Below, piece by piece: positions 36,131 to 46,267 of a stretch of 64,000 nucleotides of DNA. The DNA is from Lysobacter sp. cf310 (lineage in GTDB: Bacteria; Pseudomonadota; Gammaproteobacteria; Xanthomonadales; Xanthomonadaceae), in assembly GCF_900114355.1 (NCBI RefSeq), contig NZ_FOSS01000001.1, positions 548,927 to 612,926 of the forward strand. Direction: 5' to 3'. The position numbers and the translations under genes were made by a program. The notes under the pieces are model-generated. The model was not told the DNA's origin and ran no database searches. It saw nothing but the letters and a program-made list of their open reading frames with translations. Positions within the stretch are counted from its first letter, which is position 1, and each line of letters starts with the position of its first letter.

Positions 36131-36141
36131 GTGGTTACTAT
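36131..36141 (+). promoter_or_regulatory. promoter core, shared 11-mer
   Basis: GTGGTTACTAT with -10 TACTAT (36136-36141), 21 nt before the presumed ACG start at 36163. The same 11-mer lies before the molybdenum hydroxylase operon at 37249. Confidence 0.5.
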
Positions 36142-36162
36142 GCGTCGACCCACAGGACGGCC

Positions 36163-37107
36163 ACGACCATCGAGACGGAACCTCATTACACGCCGCGCAT
36201 CGTGCCCGCCCACCCGCAATGGGCTCAGGACCTGGCATTGCGCGACGCGCCACCCGCGGGCAAAGCCGACAGCTGGGACGAGTTGAACCATCTGGACGAG
36301 ACCTATCTGGAGTTCTCGATGGCCTCGGATATTCCCAGAGGGCCGATATTTTGGTGCGGCATCATTTGCCTGGCGACGGGCTTGTTCCCCGGCTACCTGA
36401 TGTCCATCACCTGGCCAGCACGCGGCTTCGACATCTGGATGGATGGCATCTTGATCGTCCCGTCGCTCTTAATATTCTGTCTTGCCTACTTCTTCCTGCG
36501 CTTCGATCTGCGCCTGCCCAAAGACCGGCCGGTGCGCTTCAATCGCAGCCAGGGCAAGGTCTACGCCAACCACTACACCTGGAACCACAATCCCTTCGGC
36601 CGATGGGGCGGCGGAGCGAAGGTGTTCGACTGGTCCACGCTGCAGGCCGAGATCACCCGGCAGATCGGCGCCAGCGACGAAGTGGTGACGGAGCGCTATG
36701 CGCTTGAGCTCGTGGCCTGCAAGCCGGGCACCTTCGAGGAGGTCGACCGGTTCCGGCTGCAGCACGGCGCTCAAACGACCCTGCAATACGAAGAACAGTG
36801 GGAGCTGCTGCGCCGCTACATGAACGACGGACCGGAAGGCCTGCCGCCGCAGAACCTGCGCGATCAGACCCCGGGCTTCATCGACTGCCTGCTGTTCGCC
36901 ATGCCGTGGTTCGCCCCGACTCCAACGGGCAGGCGCGTGCGCGAACGCATGCGCGGTTTTCTCGGTGCGCTGATGATGGTGCTGATGTCGCTGCTGTTCC
37001 CGCTTTGGCTGCTGTTCGGCCTGGGCAACGTCATCGTGATGCGTTTGGCCCCAGACGCGACGTGGCCAGCCGGCGTGGACGAGGCCTCGAAGCAACGAGC
37101 CGCCTGA
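36163..37107 (+). CDS. DUF6708-like membrane protein; start codon uncertain (ACG)
   Basis: About 314 residues: a soluble N-terminus, two membrane segments (PIFWCGIICLATGLFPGYLM and WMDGILIVPSLLIFCLAYFFL), then LRLPKDRPVRFNRSQGKVYANHYTW, a folded domain, and a last membrane stretch (GALMMVLMSLLFPLWLLFGLG). The RFNR-x-x-GKVY segment resembles DUF6708 proteins, which often sit near type VI secretion genes; none is nearby here. No ATG, GTG or TTG has good context: AGGA lies 5 nt before ACG-ACC-ATC, suggesting an ACG start or an altered ATG. The first ordinary start is GTG at 36202, without a ribosome site. Base use is less GC-biased than in neighbours. Confidence 0.65.
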   Translation, partial: TTIETEPHYTPRIVPAHPQWAQDLALRDAPPAGKADSWDELNHLDETYLEFSMASDIPRGPIFWCGIICLATGLFPGYLMSITWPARGFDIWMDGILIVPSLLIFCLAYFFLRFDLRLPKDRPVRFNRSQGKVYANHYTWNHNPFGRWGGGAKVFDWSTLQAEITRQIGASDEVVTERYALELVACKPGTFEEVDRFRLQHGAQTTLQYEEQWELLRRYMNDGPEGLPPQNLRDQTPGFIDCLLFAMPWFAPTPTGRRVRERMRGFLGALMMVLMSLLFPLWLLFGLGNVIVMRLAPDATWPAGVDEASKQRAA

Positions 37108-37248
37108 GCGGACGCCACTGCGACCTGAGCCGCACGGCGCCGCGCCCACAAACCTGACAGCGTCCTCACGGGGCTTACACATCTACCACGGAGAAAGTGC
37201 ACCGCACACCGGCAATGCGGCGCCCGGGCGATTTTTCCCGTGGAACTT

Positions 37249-37259
37249 GTGGTTACTAT
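37249..37259 (+). promoter_or_regulatory. promoter core of the molybdenum hydroxylase operon, shared 11-mer
   Basis: GTGGTTACTAT with -10 TACTAT (37254-37259), giving a leader of about 20 nt that contains TAGGA before the ATG at 37287. Confidence 0.5.
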
Positions 37260-37286
37260 TCGTCAAAGCCAGCTAGGACCGCGTCC

Positions 37287-40142
37287 ATGCCAGCCCGCCT
37301 CAGCCGTCGCGATTTCCTCAAATGCAGCGTGGTGGCAGGGATCTCGGTCTACGTCGCCGCGCCGGGCAGCGCCGCGCTGGCCGCCCTGTTCGAACGCGAA
37401 CGACTGCGGCCGATGCCCTGGGACGCGGCCACCGGCAAGATCCGTTACCGCACCGACGCCACCGCCAAGGTCAGCGGCGAAAAACTCTTCAGCTTCGACA
37501 TGCGCGCGCGCGACCTGCCCGGCTGGCCGCGGCAGCAGGCGCACGCGATGCTGCTGCGGGTGACCCGCGCCGACCGCGCTTATGCCGGCTACGACCTGTC
37601 CGTGCTGGGCGACGGCCTGCAGCCCGATCGCATCGTCACCGCCGCCGATCTCGCGCGCGACAAAGTCGGCTTCCCGCCTTTCTATGGCGAGCACATGCTG
37701 CTGCCCGAAGGCCAGACGCCGGCCTACCTGGGGCATGCGGTGGCGCTGCTGATCTGGCACGACTTCGACCGCTTCCGCGCCGCCAAGACCCGGCTGAAAT
37801 TCCGCGACGACCTGATCCGCTGGGGCGCCGAGACCGGCCCGCTGCAGCGCGATCCCTGGGCGAGCTTCCGCTACGTGCGCGTGGGCGGCGCCACCGCCTA
37901 CGACGACGACGCCTATTCCAGCCTCAAGGACACGCCGCTGTTTCCGTCCGGCTATCGCAAGAACCAGCCGCAGTGGCCGCCCGCGAACGCCGGCGGCGCG
38001 GTCGACGCCCAGGGCGCGGCGCATGCGGCGGCGATGGCGGCCAGCCTGGACGCGCCCGCCGACGGCCGCCTGGTGCTGCAGCGCGAATACTTCTCGCAGT
38101 CCATCGACACCGCGGCATTGGAACCCGACAACGGCAACGGCTGGTACGACCGCGACAACGCCACGCTGCACTTGGTCGCCGCGACCCAGTCGCCGCAGGA
38201 AATCGCCGAGGACGGCGCGCGCATGCTGGCGGCGAGCGCGCTGGGCGTGAAGCGGCTGGTGCTGCACCCCTGCTACACCGTCGGCTACGGCTCCAAGGAT
38301 CACAATCCGTTCCCGTTCTATGCGCTGGTCGCGGGGCTGTACGGCGACGGTCGCGCGGTGCGCCTGGCCAACGACCGCTACGAGCAGTTCCAGGCCAGCC
38401 TCAAGCGCCATAGCTTCCGCATGCGCTATCGGATCGCGGTGGACCGCAAGAGCGGCCGCTTCGAGATCCTGCAAGGCGAGATGACCGGCGACGGCGGCGG
38501 CCGGCGCAACTTCTCGCCCTCGGTGTGCCTGGTCGCGGCAACCGCGGCGCAGTCGATCTACTACTTCCCGCGCAGCGACCTGGCCAGCACCGTGATCGCT
38601 TCGCGCGCGCTCGACGCCGGCTCGGCGCGCGGCTACGGCACCCTGCAGAGCATGGGCGCGACCGAGATGCTGGTCGACGAAGTCGCGGCCGAACTCGGGC
38701 TGGACCCGATCGAACTGCGCGAGCGCAATGTGTTCAAGTCCGGCATGAAGAACACCCAGGGCGCGATCCCGGGCGGCGCGCAGCGCGCCGACGAGGTGCT
38801 GGCCAAGGCCAAGGCGCATCCGCTGTGGCGCGAACGCGCGCGGCGCAAGCGCGAATACGAGGCCGCGCATCCGGGCAAGCGCTACGGCGTGGGCTTCGGC
38901 TGCGTGCAGAAGGATTTCGGCACCGGCGCCGAATCCGGTTTCGCCGAAGTCGCGCTGTCCAAGGACGGCCACATCCTGCTGCGCCAGGTCGCGATCGAGA
39001 TGGGCACCGGCATGACCACCAGCCAGGCCGCGATCTGCGCGCAATGGCTGGGCCGGCCTGCCGACGAGGTGCGCACCGGCGAGATCGAATGGCCGGAGCT
39101 GCCGATGGTCGCGACCGGCGATCCCTGGCTGATGTCGCAGGCCGATCAGGACCGCCATCAGGGCGATCCGCGCTGGACGCCGAACCGGGTGATCCCCAGC
39201 AGCGCCAGCAACTCGGCGTATTTCTTCGGCCACGCCACGCGCGAGGCGGCGCGGTTGTTGTTCACCCAGGGCCTGTGGCCGGCCGCGCGCGCGCTGTGGG
39301 GCCAGGGCTACGGCGGCGGCCAGCTGGCGCCGCTGGTGGTGCGGCGCGAGGACGCGCGCTGGATCGAAGGCAAGCTCACCGCGGCCGGCCTGGTGCCGTT
39401 GACCCTGGCGCAGCTGGCGGCGAAGGCGCACGAACTGGGCCTGGCGACCGGCGCGATCGTGCACACCTTCAACCGCTGGCAATGGGCCGAAGCCGAGTTC
39501 CCGCTGTCGGGCGACGACGCACGCCTGCCGCTGGACGGCGTGGCGCTGCGCTGGGGCGACGGCAGCGGCGCAGGCGTCGGCACGCCGACCGCGAACGGCT
39601 ACCGCATGATCGAGCGCACGCGCGTCCACTATCCGCCGACCCAGCGCAACAACGCCGGCGTCGTCTACTACAGCGCGATCGGCACCCTGGCCGAGGTCGC
39701 GGTCGACACCGCCACCGGCGCGGTCGAACTGCTCAACCACCACTCCATCCTGGAATGCGGCAACCAGATCGTGCCCGAGCTGGTCTCCGGCCAGCTCCAG
39801 GGCGGGCTGGCGATGGGCATCGGCCACGCCCTGCACGAATTTCTGCCGCTGTACGAAGACGGACCGGGCAACGGCACCTGGAACTTCAATCGCTACAGCC
39901 TGCCGCGCGCGCGCGACGTGGCGGTGTGGCGGCAGAGCGGCGAAGTGCTGGCGCCGCTGTCCGATACCGACCCGCCCAAGGGCATGGCCGAGGTGGTGAT
40001 GATCGCGGTGGTGCCGGCGATCGCCAACGCGGTCGCGCACGCCACCGGACGGCGCCTGCGCGAACTGCCGATCACGCCGGAGAAGGTGCTGGCCGCGCTG
40101 GCCGGCGCCCCGCAACGCGCCACCCCGGAGAACGCCGCATGA
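37287..40142 (+). CDS. Tat-exported molybdenum hydroxylase large subunit (xanthine dehydrogenase family, IorB/aldehyde-oxidase type)
   Basis: A 951-aa molybdopterin-binding subunit. The Tat signal RLSRRDFLKCSVVAG ends near ALA (about 31), so the enzyme works in the periplasm. Cofactor-domain segments include SARGYGTLQSMGATEMLVDEVAAELGLDP, GVGFGCVQKDFGTGAESGFAEV, EMGTGMTTSQ and the C-terminal QGGLAMGIGHALHE, plus PPKGMAEVVMIAVVPAIANAV with the region of the catalytic Glu. It matches the isoquinoline 1-oxidoreductase/aldehyde dehydrogenase beta-subunit type, oxidising an unknown aldehyde or N-heterocycle. It overlaps the 2Fe-2S gene by 4 nt. Confidence 0.92.
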   Translation: MPARLSRRDFLKCSVVAGISVYVAAPGSAALAALFERERLRPMPWDAATGKIRYRTDATAKVSGEKLFSFDMRARDLPGWPRQQAHAMLLRVTRADRAYAGYDLSVLGDGLQPDRIVTAADLARDKVGFPPFYGEHMLLPEGQTPAYLGHAVALLIWHDFDRFRAAKTRLKFRDDLIRWGAETGPLQRDPWASFRYVRVGGATAYDDDAYSSLKDTPLFPSGYRKNQPQWPPANAGGAVDAQGAAHAAAMAASLDAPADGRLVLQREYFSQSIDTAALEPDNGNGWYDRDNATLHLVAATQSPQEIAEDGARMLAASALGVKRLVLHPCYTVGYGSKDHNPFPFYALVAGLYGDGRAVRLANDRYEQFQASLKRHSFRMRYRIAVDRKSGRFEILQGEMTGDGGGRRNFSPSVCLVAATAAQSIYYFPRSDLASTVIASRALDAGSARGYGTLQSMGATEMLVDEVAAELGLDPIELRERNVFKSGMKNTQGAIPGGAQRADEVLAKAKAHPLWRERARRKREYEAAHPGKRYGVGFGCVQKDFGTGAESGFAEVALSKDGHILLRQVAIEMGTGMTTSQAAICAQWLGRPADEVRTGEIEWPELPMVATGDPWLMSQADQDRHQGDPRWTPNRVIPSSASNSAYFFGHATREAARLLFTQGLWPAARALWGQGYGGGQLAPLVVRREDARWIEGKLTAAGLVPLTLAQLAAKAHELGLATGAIVHTFNRWQWAEAEFPLSGDDARLPLDGVALRWGDGSGAGVGTPTANGYRMIERTRVHYPPTQRNNAGVVYYSAIGTLAEVAVDTATGAVELLNHHSILECGNQIVPELVSGQLQGGLAMGIGHALHEFLPLYEDGPGNGTWNFNRYSLPRARDVAVWRQSGEVLAPLSDTDPPKGMAEVVMIAVVPAIANAVAHATGRRLRELPITPEKVLAALAGAPQRATPENAA

Positions 40143-40696
40143 GCGCGCCCATCGTCAAGCGACCGCTGGCCCTGCACGTCAACGGCCGCGCGCACGGCCC
40201 GATCGACGTGCCCGAGGACATGATGCTGGTCGACGTGCTGCACGAGTACCTCGGCCTCACCGGCACCCGCTTCGGCTGCGGCCAAGGGGTGTGCCGCGCG
40301 TGCACGGTGATCGTAGACGACGAGCACGGACCGCGCGAGGTGCGCAGTTGCATCACCGGCGCGCACTACTTCGCCGGCAAGCGCATCCGCACCGTCGAAG
40401 GCCACGCGCGGCGCGACGCGGCCGGCGCGATCGTCGAACTCTCGCCGGTGCAGCAGGCCTTCCTCGACCATTTCAGTTTCCAGTGCGGCTATTGCACGCC
40501 GGGCTTCGTCAACGCGGCCACGGTGCTGATGGAGCGGCTGAAGAAAAGCCCGGTGGCGGCAGCCGATGTCGAAGCCACCATCACCGAAGCCTTGGATCCG
40601 CACCTGTGCCGCTGCACCGGCTACGTGCGCTACTACCAGGCGGTGAAAGCGTTGGTGCTGGCCACGCCGGGCCTGGTGCGGGAGCGCACGCCATGA
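40139..40696 (+). CDS. 2Fe-2S subunit of the molybdenum hydroxylase
   Basis: A 185-aa protein with two iron-sulphur centres: a plant-type ferredoxin cluster in RFGCGQGVCRACTV plus VRSC, and the helical second cluster in FQCGYCTPGFV plus LCRCTGY. It carries electrons from the molybdenum site to the cytochrome. It has no own Tat signal and presumably travels with the large subunit. No FAD subunit is present, as expected for periplasmic enzymes that use a cytochrome. It overlaps both neighbours by 4 nt. Confidence 0.95.
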   Translation: MSAPIVKRPLALHVNGRAHGPIDVPEDMMLVDVLHEYLGLTGTRFGCGQGVCRACTVIVDDEHGPREVRSCITGAHYFAGKRIRTVEGHARRDAAGAIVELSPVQQAFLDHFSFQCGYCTPGFVNAATVLMERLKKSPVAAADVEATITEALDPHLCRCTGYVRYYQAVKALVLATPGLVRERTP

Positions 40697-41961
40697 CCCG
40701 GGTCGGCTGGCGGCGCGTCCTGGCCTGGGCGGTACTGCTGCTCGCGATCTGGCTGATCGCGAGCTGGCTGCTGCAATGGTGGGCCGGACGCGGCCCGGTG
40801 CAGAAGGTCGACGCCAGCGCCCAGCAACTCGCGCGCGGCCGCTACCTCACCGATGCCGCCGACTGCGCCGCCTGCCACACCGCGCCGGGCGGCGCGCCGT
40901 TCGCGGGCGGGGTGGCGCTGGCCTCGCCGTTCGGCACCATCCACGGCACCAACATCACGCCCGATCCCGAACACGGCATCGGCCGCTACACCGCCGACGA
41001 TTTCCACCACGCCCTGAGCCGCGGCGAAGCGCGCGACGGGCACCAGTTGTATCCGGCCATGCCCTACGTGTCGTACCGCACGATCGCGCGCGAGGACTCG
41101 GACGCGATCTACGCCTACCTGATGAACCAACCCGCGGTCGCGCAGCCCAATCGCAAGAACGGCGTGAGCTTCCCCTTCAATATCCGCAGCGGCATCGCGC
41201 TGTGGAATCTGGCCTTCGCCGGGGCAGGCGCGGATGCGACGCCGGCCTCGCAAGGCGCGTCGCCGGCCTGGCGACGCGGCCGCTACCTGGTCGATACCCT
41301 CGGCCATTGCGGCGAATGCCACAGCCCGCGCGGTTGGGCCGGGCAGCTCAAGCGCGCCCAGCCCTTGGCCGGCAACAACGAACTCGGGCGTTTCGCCGCG
41401 CCCGACATCACCCCGCAAGGCCTGGCCGCGCGCGGTTGGGACGCGGCGCAGCTGCGCGGCTATCTCGCCACCGGGCTCACCTCGCGTGCGGTGGCCTCGG
41501 ACGAAATGCTGACGGTGGTGCGGCTGTCGACCAGCCGGCTGACCGAAGCTGACCTGGACGCGATGACCACCTACTTGCTCGGCGACAAGCCGCCGAAAGC
41601 GGCGTCGGTCGTACACATATCGAACGCAGGACTCTCCGGGGCCGCCCATCGTAACTACGCCAATCTCTGCGCCGGCTGTCACGGCAGCGATCGCGAAGGC
41701 GTCCCCCACGTCGCGCCGGGGCTACTCGACAACAGCAGCGTTCGCGACAGCGATCCGCACAACTTGATAGTCGCCATCCTGGATGGCCTTCCCGAGCACG
41801 ATCTCCCCGGGCTCGAGCGCATGCAGGCCATGCCGGGCTTCGCCCAGGATCTCGACGACACCGAGGTCGCCAGGCTCGCGAGCTGGCTGCGCGCACCCCG
41901 CGCCGCGCCCGTGGACGACGGCACCGTCGCCAAGTTACGCAAGGGCAAGTCAGCACACTGA
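40693..41961 (+). CDS. membrane-anchored triheme cytochrome c
   Basis: A 422-aa cytochrome with an N-terminal anchor (9-28) and three c-type haem sites: CAACH (58-62), CGECH (206-210) and CAGCH (326-330). This is the three-domain cytochrome type that accompanies periplasmic alcohol/aldehyde dehydrogenases, taking electrons to the respiratory chain. It is the last gene of the three-gene operon. The third haem region (from about 305) has a less biased base use than the first two. REP repeats follow directly. Confidence 0.94.
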   Translation: MTRVGWRRVLAWAVLLLAIWLIASWLLQWWAGRGPVQKVDASAQQLARGRYLTDAADCAACHTAPGGAPFAGGVALASPFGTIHGTNITPDPEHGIGRYTADDFHHALSRGEARDGHQLYPAMPYVSYRTIAREDSDAIYAYLMNQPAVAQPNRKNGVSFPFNIRSGIALWNLAFAGAGADATPASQGASPAWRRGRYLVDTLGHCGECHSPRGWAGQLKRAQPLAGNNELGRFAAPDITPQGLAARGWDAAQLRGYLATGLTSRAVASDEMLTVVRLSTSRLTEADLDAMTTYLLGDKPPKAASVVHISNAGLSGAAHRNYANLCAGCHGSDREGVPHVAPGLLDNSSVRDSDPHNLIVAILDGLPEHDLPGLERMQAMPGFAQDLDDTEVARLASWLRAPRAAPVDDGTVAKLRKGKSAH

Positions 41962-41975
41962 GCCCTTCGCTTTGG

Positions 41976-42190
41976 GTAGGAGCGGCGCAAGCCGCGACCG
42001 TGAAGGCGGCAGCGAAGATGTTCGGGCCTGGAGTGCCTGCGGCGCTCTGCGGTGTTGTCGTCGCGAATGAGTGCCGCGGTCGCGGCTTGCGCCGCTCCTA
42101 CAGAAAGCTGGCGCGCTACTAAAGCTCTGCGCGTGGCCGTGGCGGAGCGGTGGCTCGAGAGATCCCGATCGCGGCTCGCGCCGCTCCTAC
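41976..42190. repeat. cluster of three REP units
   Basis: GTAGGAGCGGCGCAAGCCGCGAC at 41976-41998, its inverted copy at 42078-42101, and a variant inverted copy at 42166-42190. Each is itself an imperfect palindrome. The same unit family appears downstream of the chitinase gene. Confidence 0.85.
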
Positions 42191-42302
42191 CCTTCGAGCC
42201 GCGCCCTCCCGCAACCGCCACGTGCCGTCGCAAGGCACGCCGCGATTGTCTCTCGGTCATTTGCATCTCGTTGCAACGCAACAAACAGGGCCTCTACTGA
42301 CC

Positions 42303-42312
42303 GACGTTGTCA
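42303..42312 (+). promoter_or_regulatory. possible half operator upstream of the chitinase gene
   Basis: GACGTTGTCA repeats the right half of the perfect palindrome at 42355; the left half is not conserved. The centres are 56 bp apart. Confidence 0.35.
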
Positions 42313-42353
42313 TGCAATTCTGTGAACTGCACCGCAAACCCATACCCACACGA

Positions 42354-42368
42354 TTGACAACGTTGTCA
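42354..42368 (+). promoter_or_regulatory. LacI/NagR-type palindromic operator over the chitinase -35
   Basis: TGACAACGTTGTCA (42355-42368) is a perfect 14-bp palindrome with a central CG, the form of LacI-family operators and close to NagR sites of the N-acetylglucosamine regulon as I recall them. Together with the preceding T it contains a full TTGACA -35 (42354-42359). A weak -10 (CAGCCT) lies 17 bp further on. Binding would block transcription. Confidence 0.6.
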
Positions 42369-42634
42369 GCAAAAAACAGCCTCGGCCCTCGACACAGGCG
42401 AGCGGAGCGCTGAAACAGCCCCGCGCGCCGCCATACCGGCTCCGGGGAGGGAACCACCAGGTACGCACGGGCCAGGCCCGCACCGTTTCGCGCCGTTGCA
42501 TGGCGACCTACGAGGAGGTTCGAACCTCCCGCGCAGCACCGAGGCCACGCGCCTCCTTTCCAGACACAGAGGGACAGCACCGGCCGGCGACGGCCCGGGA
42601 TCTCGCAACGGACTTCGCAAGGGAGAGGACGCTC

Positions 42635-44689
<2,055 letters not shown>

Positions 44690-44697
44690 GCTTGCGC

Positions 44698-44726
44698 AGC
44701 GCCGGACCGTTCGCGGTCCGGCGCTT
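44698..44726 (+). terminator. hairpin 1 after the chitinase gene
   Basis: Perfect 12-bp stem AGCGCCGGACCG / CGGTCCGGCGCT with a TTCG tetraloop, 9 bp after the stop. It lacks a long T-run. Confidence 0.65.
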
Positions 44727-44730
44727 GCCT

Positions 44731-44764
44731 CGGGGCGCCGGCCTCCCCTCGGGCCGGCGCCCCG
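44731..44764. repeat. hairpin 2 after the chitinase gene
   Basis: 13-bp stem CGGGGCGCCGGCC (44731-44743) and its complement (44752-44764). Confidence 0.6.
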
Positions 44765-44798
44765 GATTTATCCCAACGTATCGAATCAGTTGAACGCG

Positions 44799-44832
44799 AA
44801 CGGCCGCATGCGCGCATGCGGCCGTTTTGTTT
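44799..44832 (+). terminator. hairpin 3 after the chitinase gene, with T-run
   Basis: AACGGCCGCATGCG pairs with CGCATGCGGCCGTT and is followed by TTGTTT; a good intrinsic terminator. Confidence 0.75.
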
Positions 44833-44862
44833 GCGACACATTTGCCGAAGCACTAGCTCTCT

Positions 44863-45120
44863 GTGGGAGCGGCGTGAGCCGCGATCGCGGCAACACGCAC
44901 GGCCGCGGATCCAGATACGCCGATGACATCGCGACGGCGGAGGACTTGCTTTCGCCATCGGGGCGTTCGCCGGAATCCGCGGTAGCGCGATCGCGGCTCA
45001 CGCCGCTCCCACGGAGAGCGAACGGCGGCATCCCCGCAGCTCGGCTCCGCCGGGGGCAGTAGCGGCGCAAGGCGGGTCGTGGCCGAAGCTTCTTGGTCGC
45101 GGCTTGCGCCGCTCCTACAC
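44863..45120. repeat. cluster of REP units
   Basis: GTGGGAGCGGCGTGAGCCGCGATCGCG at 44863-44889 with an inverted copy at 44986-45011, and a second pair of the GTAGGAGCGGCGCAAGCCGCGAC type, degenerate at about 45056-45080 and inverted at 45095-45118. Two sub-types of REP pairs lie side by side. Confidence 0.85.
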
Positions 45121-45154
45121 CTAGGCCGTGGCAGAGCGACGGCGACCTCTGCGC

Positions 45155-46267
45155 TCAGCTCACCAGACGCAGCACATCGTCGAGCAAACCGGCGGCGGTG
45201 ACTTCGGCGCCCGCGCCCGGGCCCTGGATCACCAGCGGCTGCTCGCGATAGCGGTCGGACCAGATCGCGACCTTGTTGTCGGTGCCGGCGCCGCCGGCCA
45301 GCGGATGATCGGCCGGCAGCGATTCCAGGCCGACCCGCGCTGCGCCGTCCTGCAGGCGCGCGATGAAGCGCAGGCGCTCGCCGTTCTTGTAGGCGGCCGC
45401 ATAGCGTTCGCGCAGCGGCACGTCCAGCGCCGGCAGCGCGGCGTCGACGCTCTCGCGCGACAGGATCGCCAGCTCCGGCGGCACCAGCGAGGCCACCTCG
45501 ACCTCGCCGGCCTCCAGCGCCACGCCCGAGGCGCGCGCCAGAATCAGCAGCTTGCGGCGCACGTCCTCGCCGGACAGATCGTCGCGCGGGTCGGGCTCGG
45601 TGTAGCCGGCGTCGCGCGCCTGCCGCACCAGCGACGAGAACGGGCGCATGCCGTCGTAGTGATTGAACAGCCAGGCCAGCGAACCCGACAGCACGCCGGC
45701 GATCGCGCGGATGCGGTCGCCACCGGCCTGCAGCTCGCGCAGCGAACGCAGCAACGGCAGGCCCGCACCGACCGTGGCGCTGTCGCCGTAGCCGCTGCCG
45801 CCGACCGCGCAGGCGCCGCGGATCGCGCGCCAGCGCGCGAGCGAGGTGCCCTGGCCGATCTTGCACGCGGTGACCACGTGGATGCCCTGCGCCAGCCATT
45901 GCGCATGACGCTCGGCGACCGCCGCGCTGGCGGTGGCGTCGATCACCACGCGCGCGCCGCCCTCGCCCAAGGCGGCGGCGACGCTATCGAGCGAGCTGGC
46001 CTGATGGGCCTCGGCCAGCGCCACGGCCGCGCGTTCCGGCGCGAGGCCGTCGGCGTCGGCCAACGCGCGCCGCGAATTGGCCACGTGCACCAGCCTCAGG
46101 CGCTCGCCCAGCGGCAAGCCCTGCCAGCCCTGCAGGCGCGCGAGCACCGCGCTGCCGACCGTGCCGGTGCCGAGCAGGGCCACCCGCGCGGACGCCGCGT
46201 TGCGATAGGGATGCGGCGCGAGCGCCTGCTGCGCCTGCGTCTGCAGGACGTCGGCCGCGGCGCTCAT
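45155..46267 (-). CDS. hom: homoserine dehydrogenase
   Basis: A 370-aa enzyme reducing aspartate semialdehyde to homoserine. The Rossmann loop is VALLGTGTVGSAVLARL (29-45); IHVVTACKIG carries the conserved Lys; GVLSGSLAWLFNHY, AGYTEPDPRDDLSGEDVRRKLLILAR and GTDNKVAIWSDRY follow. It is shorter than the ThrA fusions and has no ACT or aspartokinase domain. It is the last gene of metX-metB-hom, overlapping metB by 4 nt, so the riboswitch upstream of metX should control it too. Confidence 0.95.
   Translation of the reverse strand: MSAAADVLQTQAQQALAPHPYRNAASARVALLGTGTVGSAVLARLQGWQGLPLGERLRLVHVANSRRALADADGLAPERAAVALAEAHQASSLDSVAAALGEGGARVVIDATASAAVAERHAQWLAQGIHVVTACKIGQGTSLARWRAIRGACAVGGSGYGDSATVGAGLPLLRSLRELQAGGDRIRAIAGVLSGSLAWLFNHYDGMRPFSSLVRQARDAGYTEPDPRDDLSGEDVRRKLLILARASGVALEAGEVEVASLVPPELAILSRESVDAALPALDVPLRERYAAAYKNGERLRFIARLQDGAARVGLESLPADHPLAGGAGTDNKVAIWSDRYREQPLVIQGPGAGAEVTAAGLLDDVLRLVS

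Larger units (their letters stand above)
41962..42634. other. 673-bp gene-free region: REP cluster, then the chitinase control region
   Basis: The first 230 bp hold three REP units, the next part the palindromic operator and a long leader. No convincing gene is seen; a possible N-terminal extension of the chitinase from ATG 42500 has no signal-peptide character. Confidence 0.7.
44690..45154. other. 465-bp gene-free region between chitinase and hom
   Basis: Filled by three consecutive hairpins and then REP units; no gene is supported. Confidence 0.7.

Noticed and set aside
37263..40115. Minus-strand open frame of 950 codons opposite the molybdenum hydroxylase
   Set aside because: Antisense shadow of a gene with a Tat signal and full cofactor motifs.
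42500..42634. N-terminal extension of the chitinase from ATG 42500
   Set aside because: The added 45 residues are polar and would bury the signal peptide; ATG 42635 has a GGGAGAGG site and a normal signal sequence.
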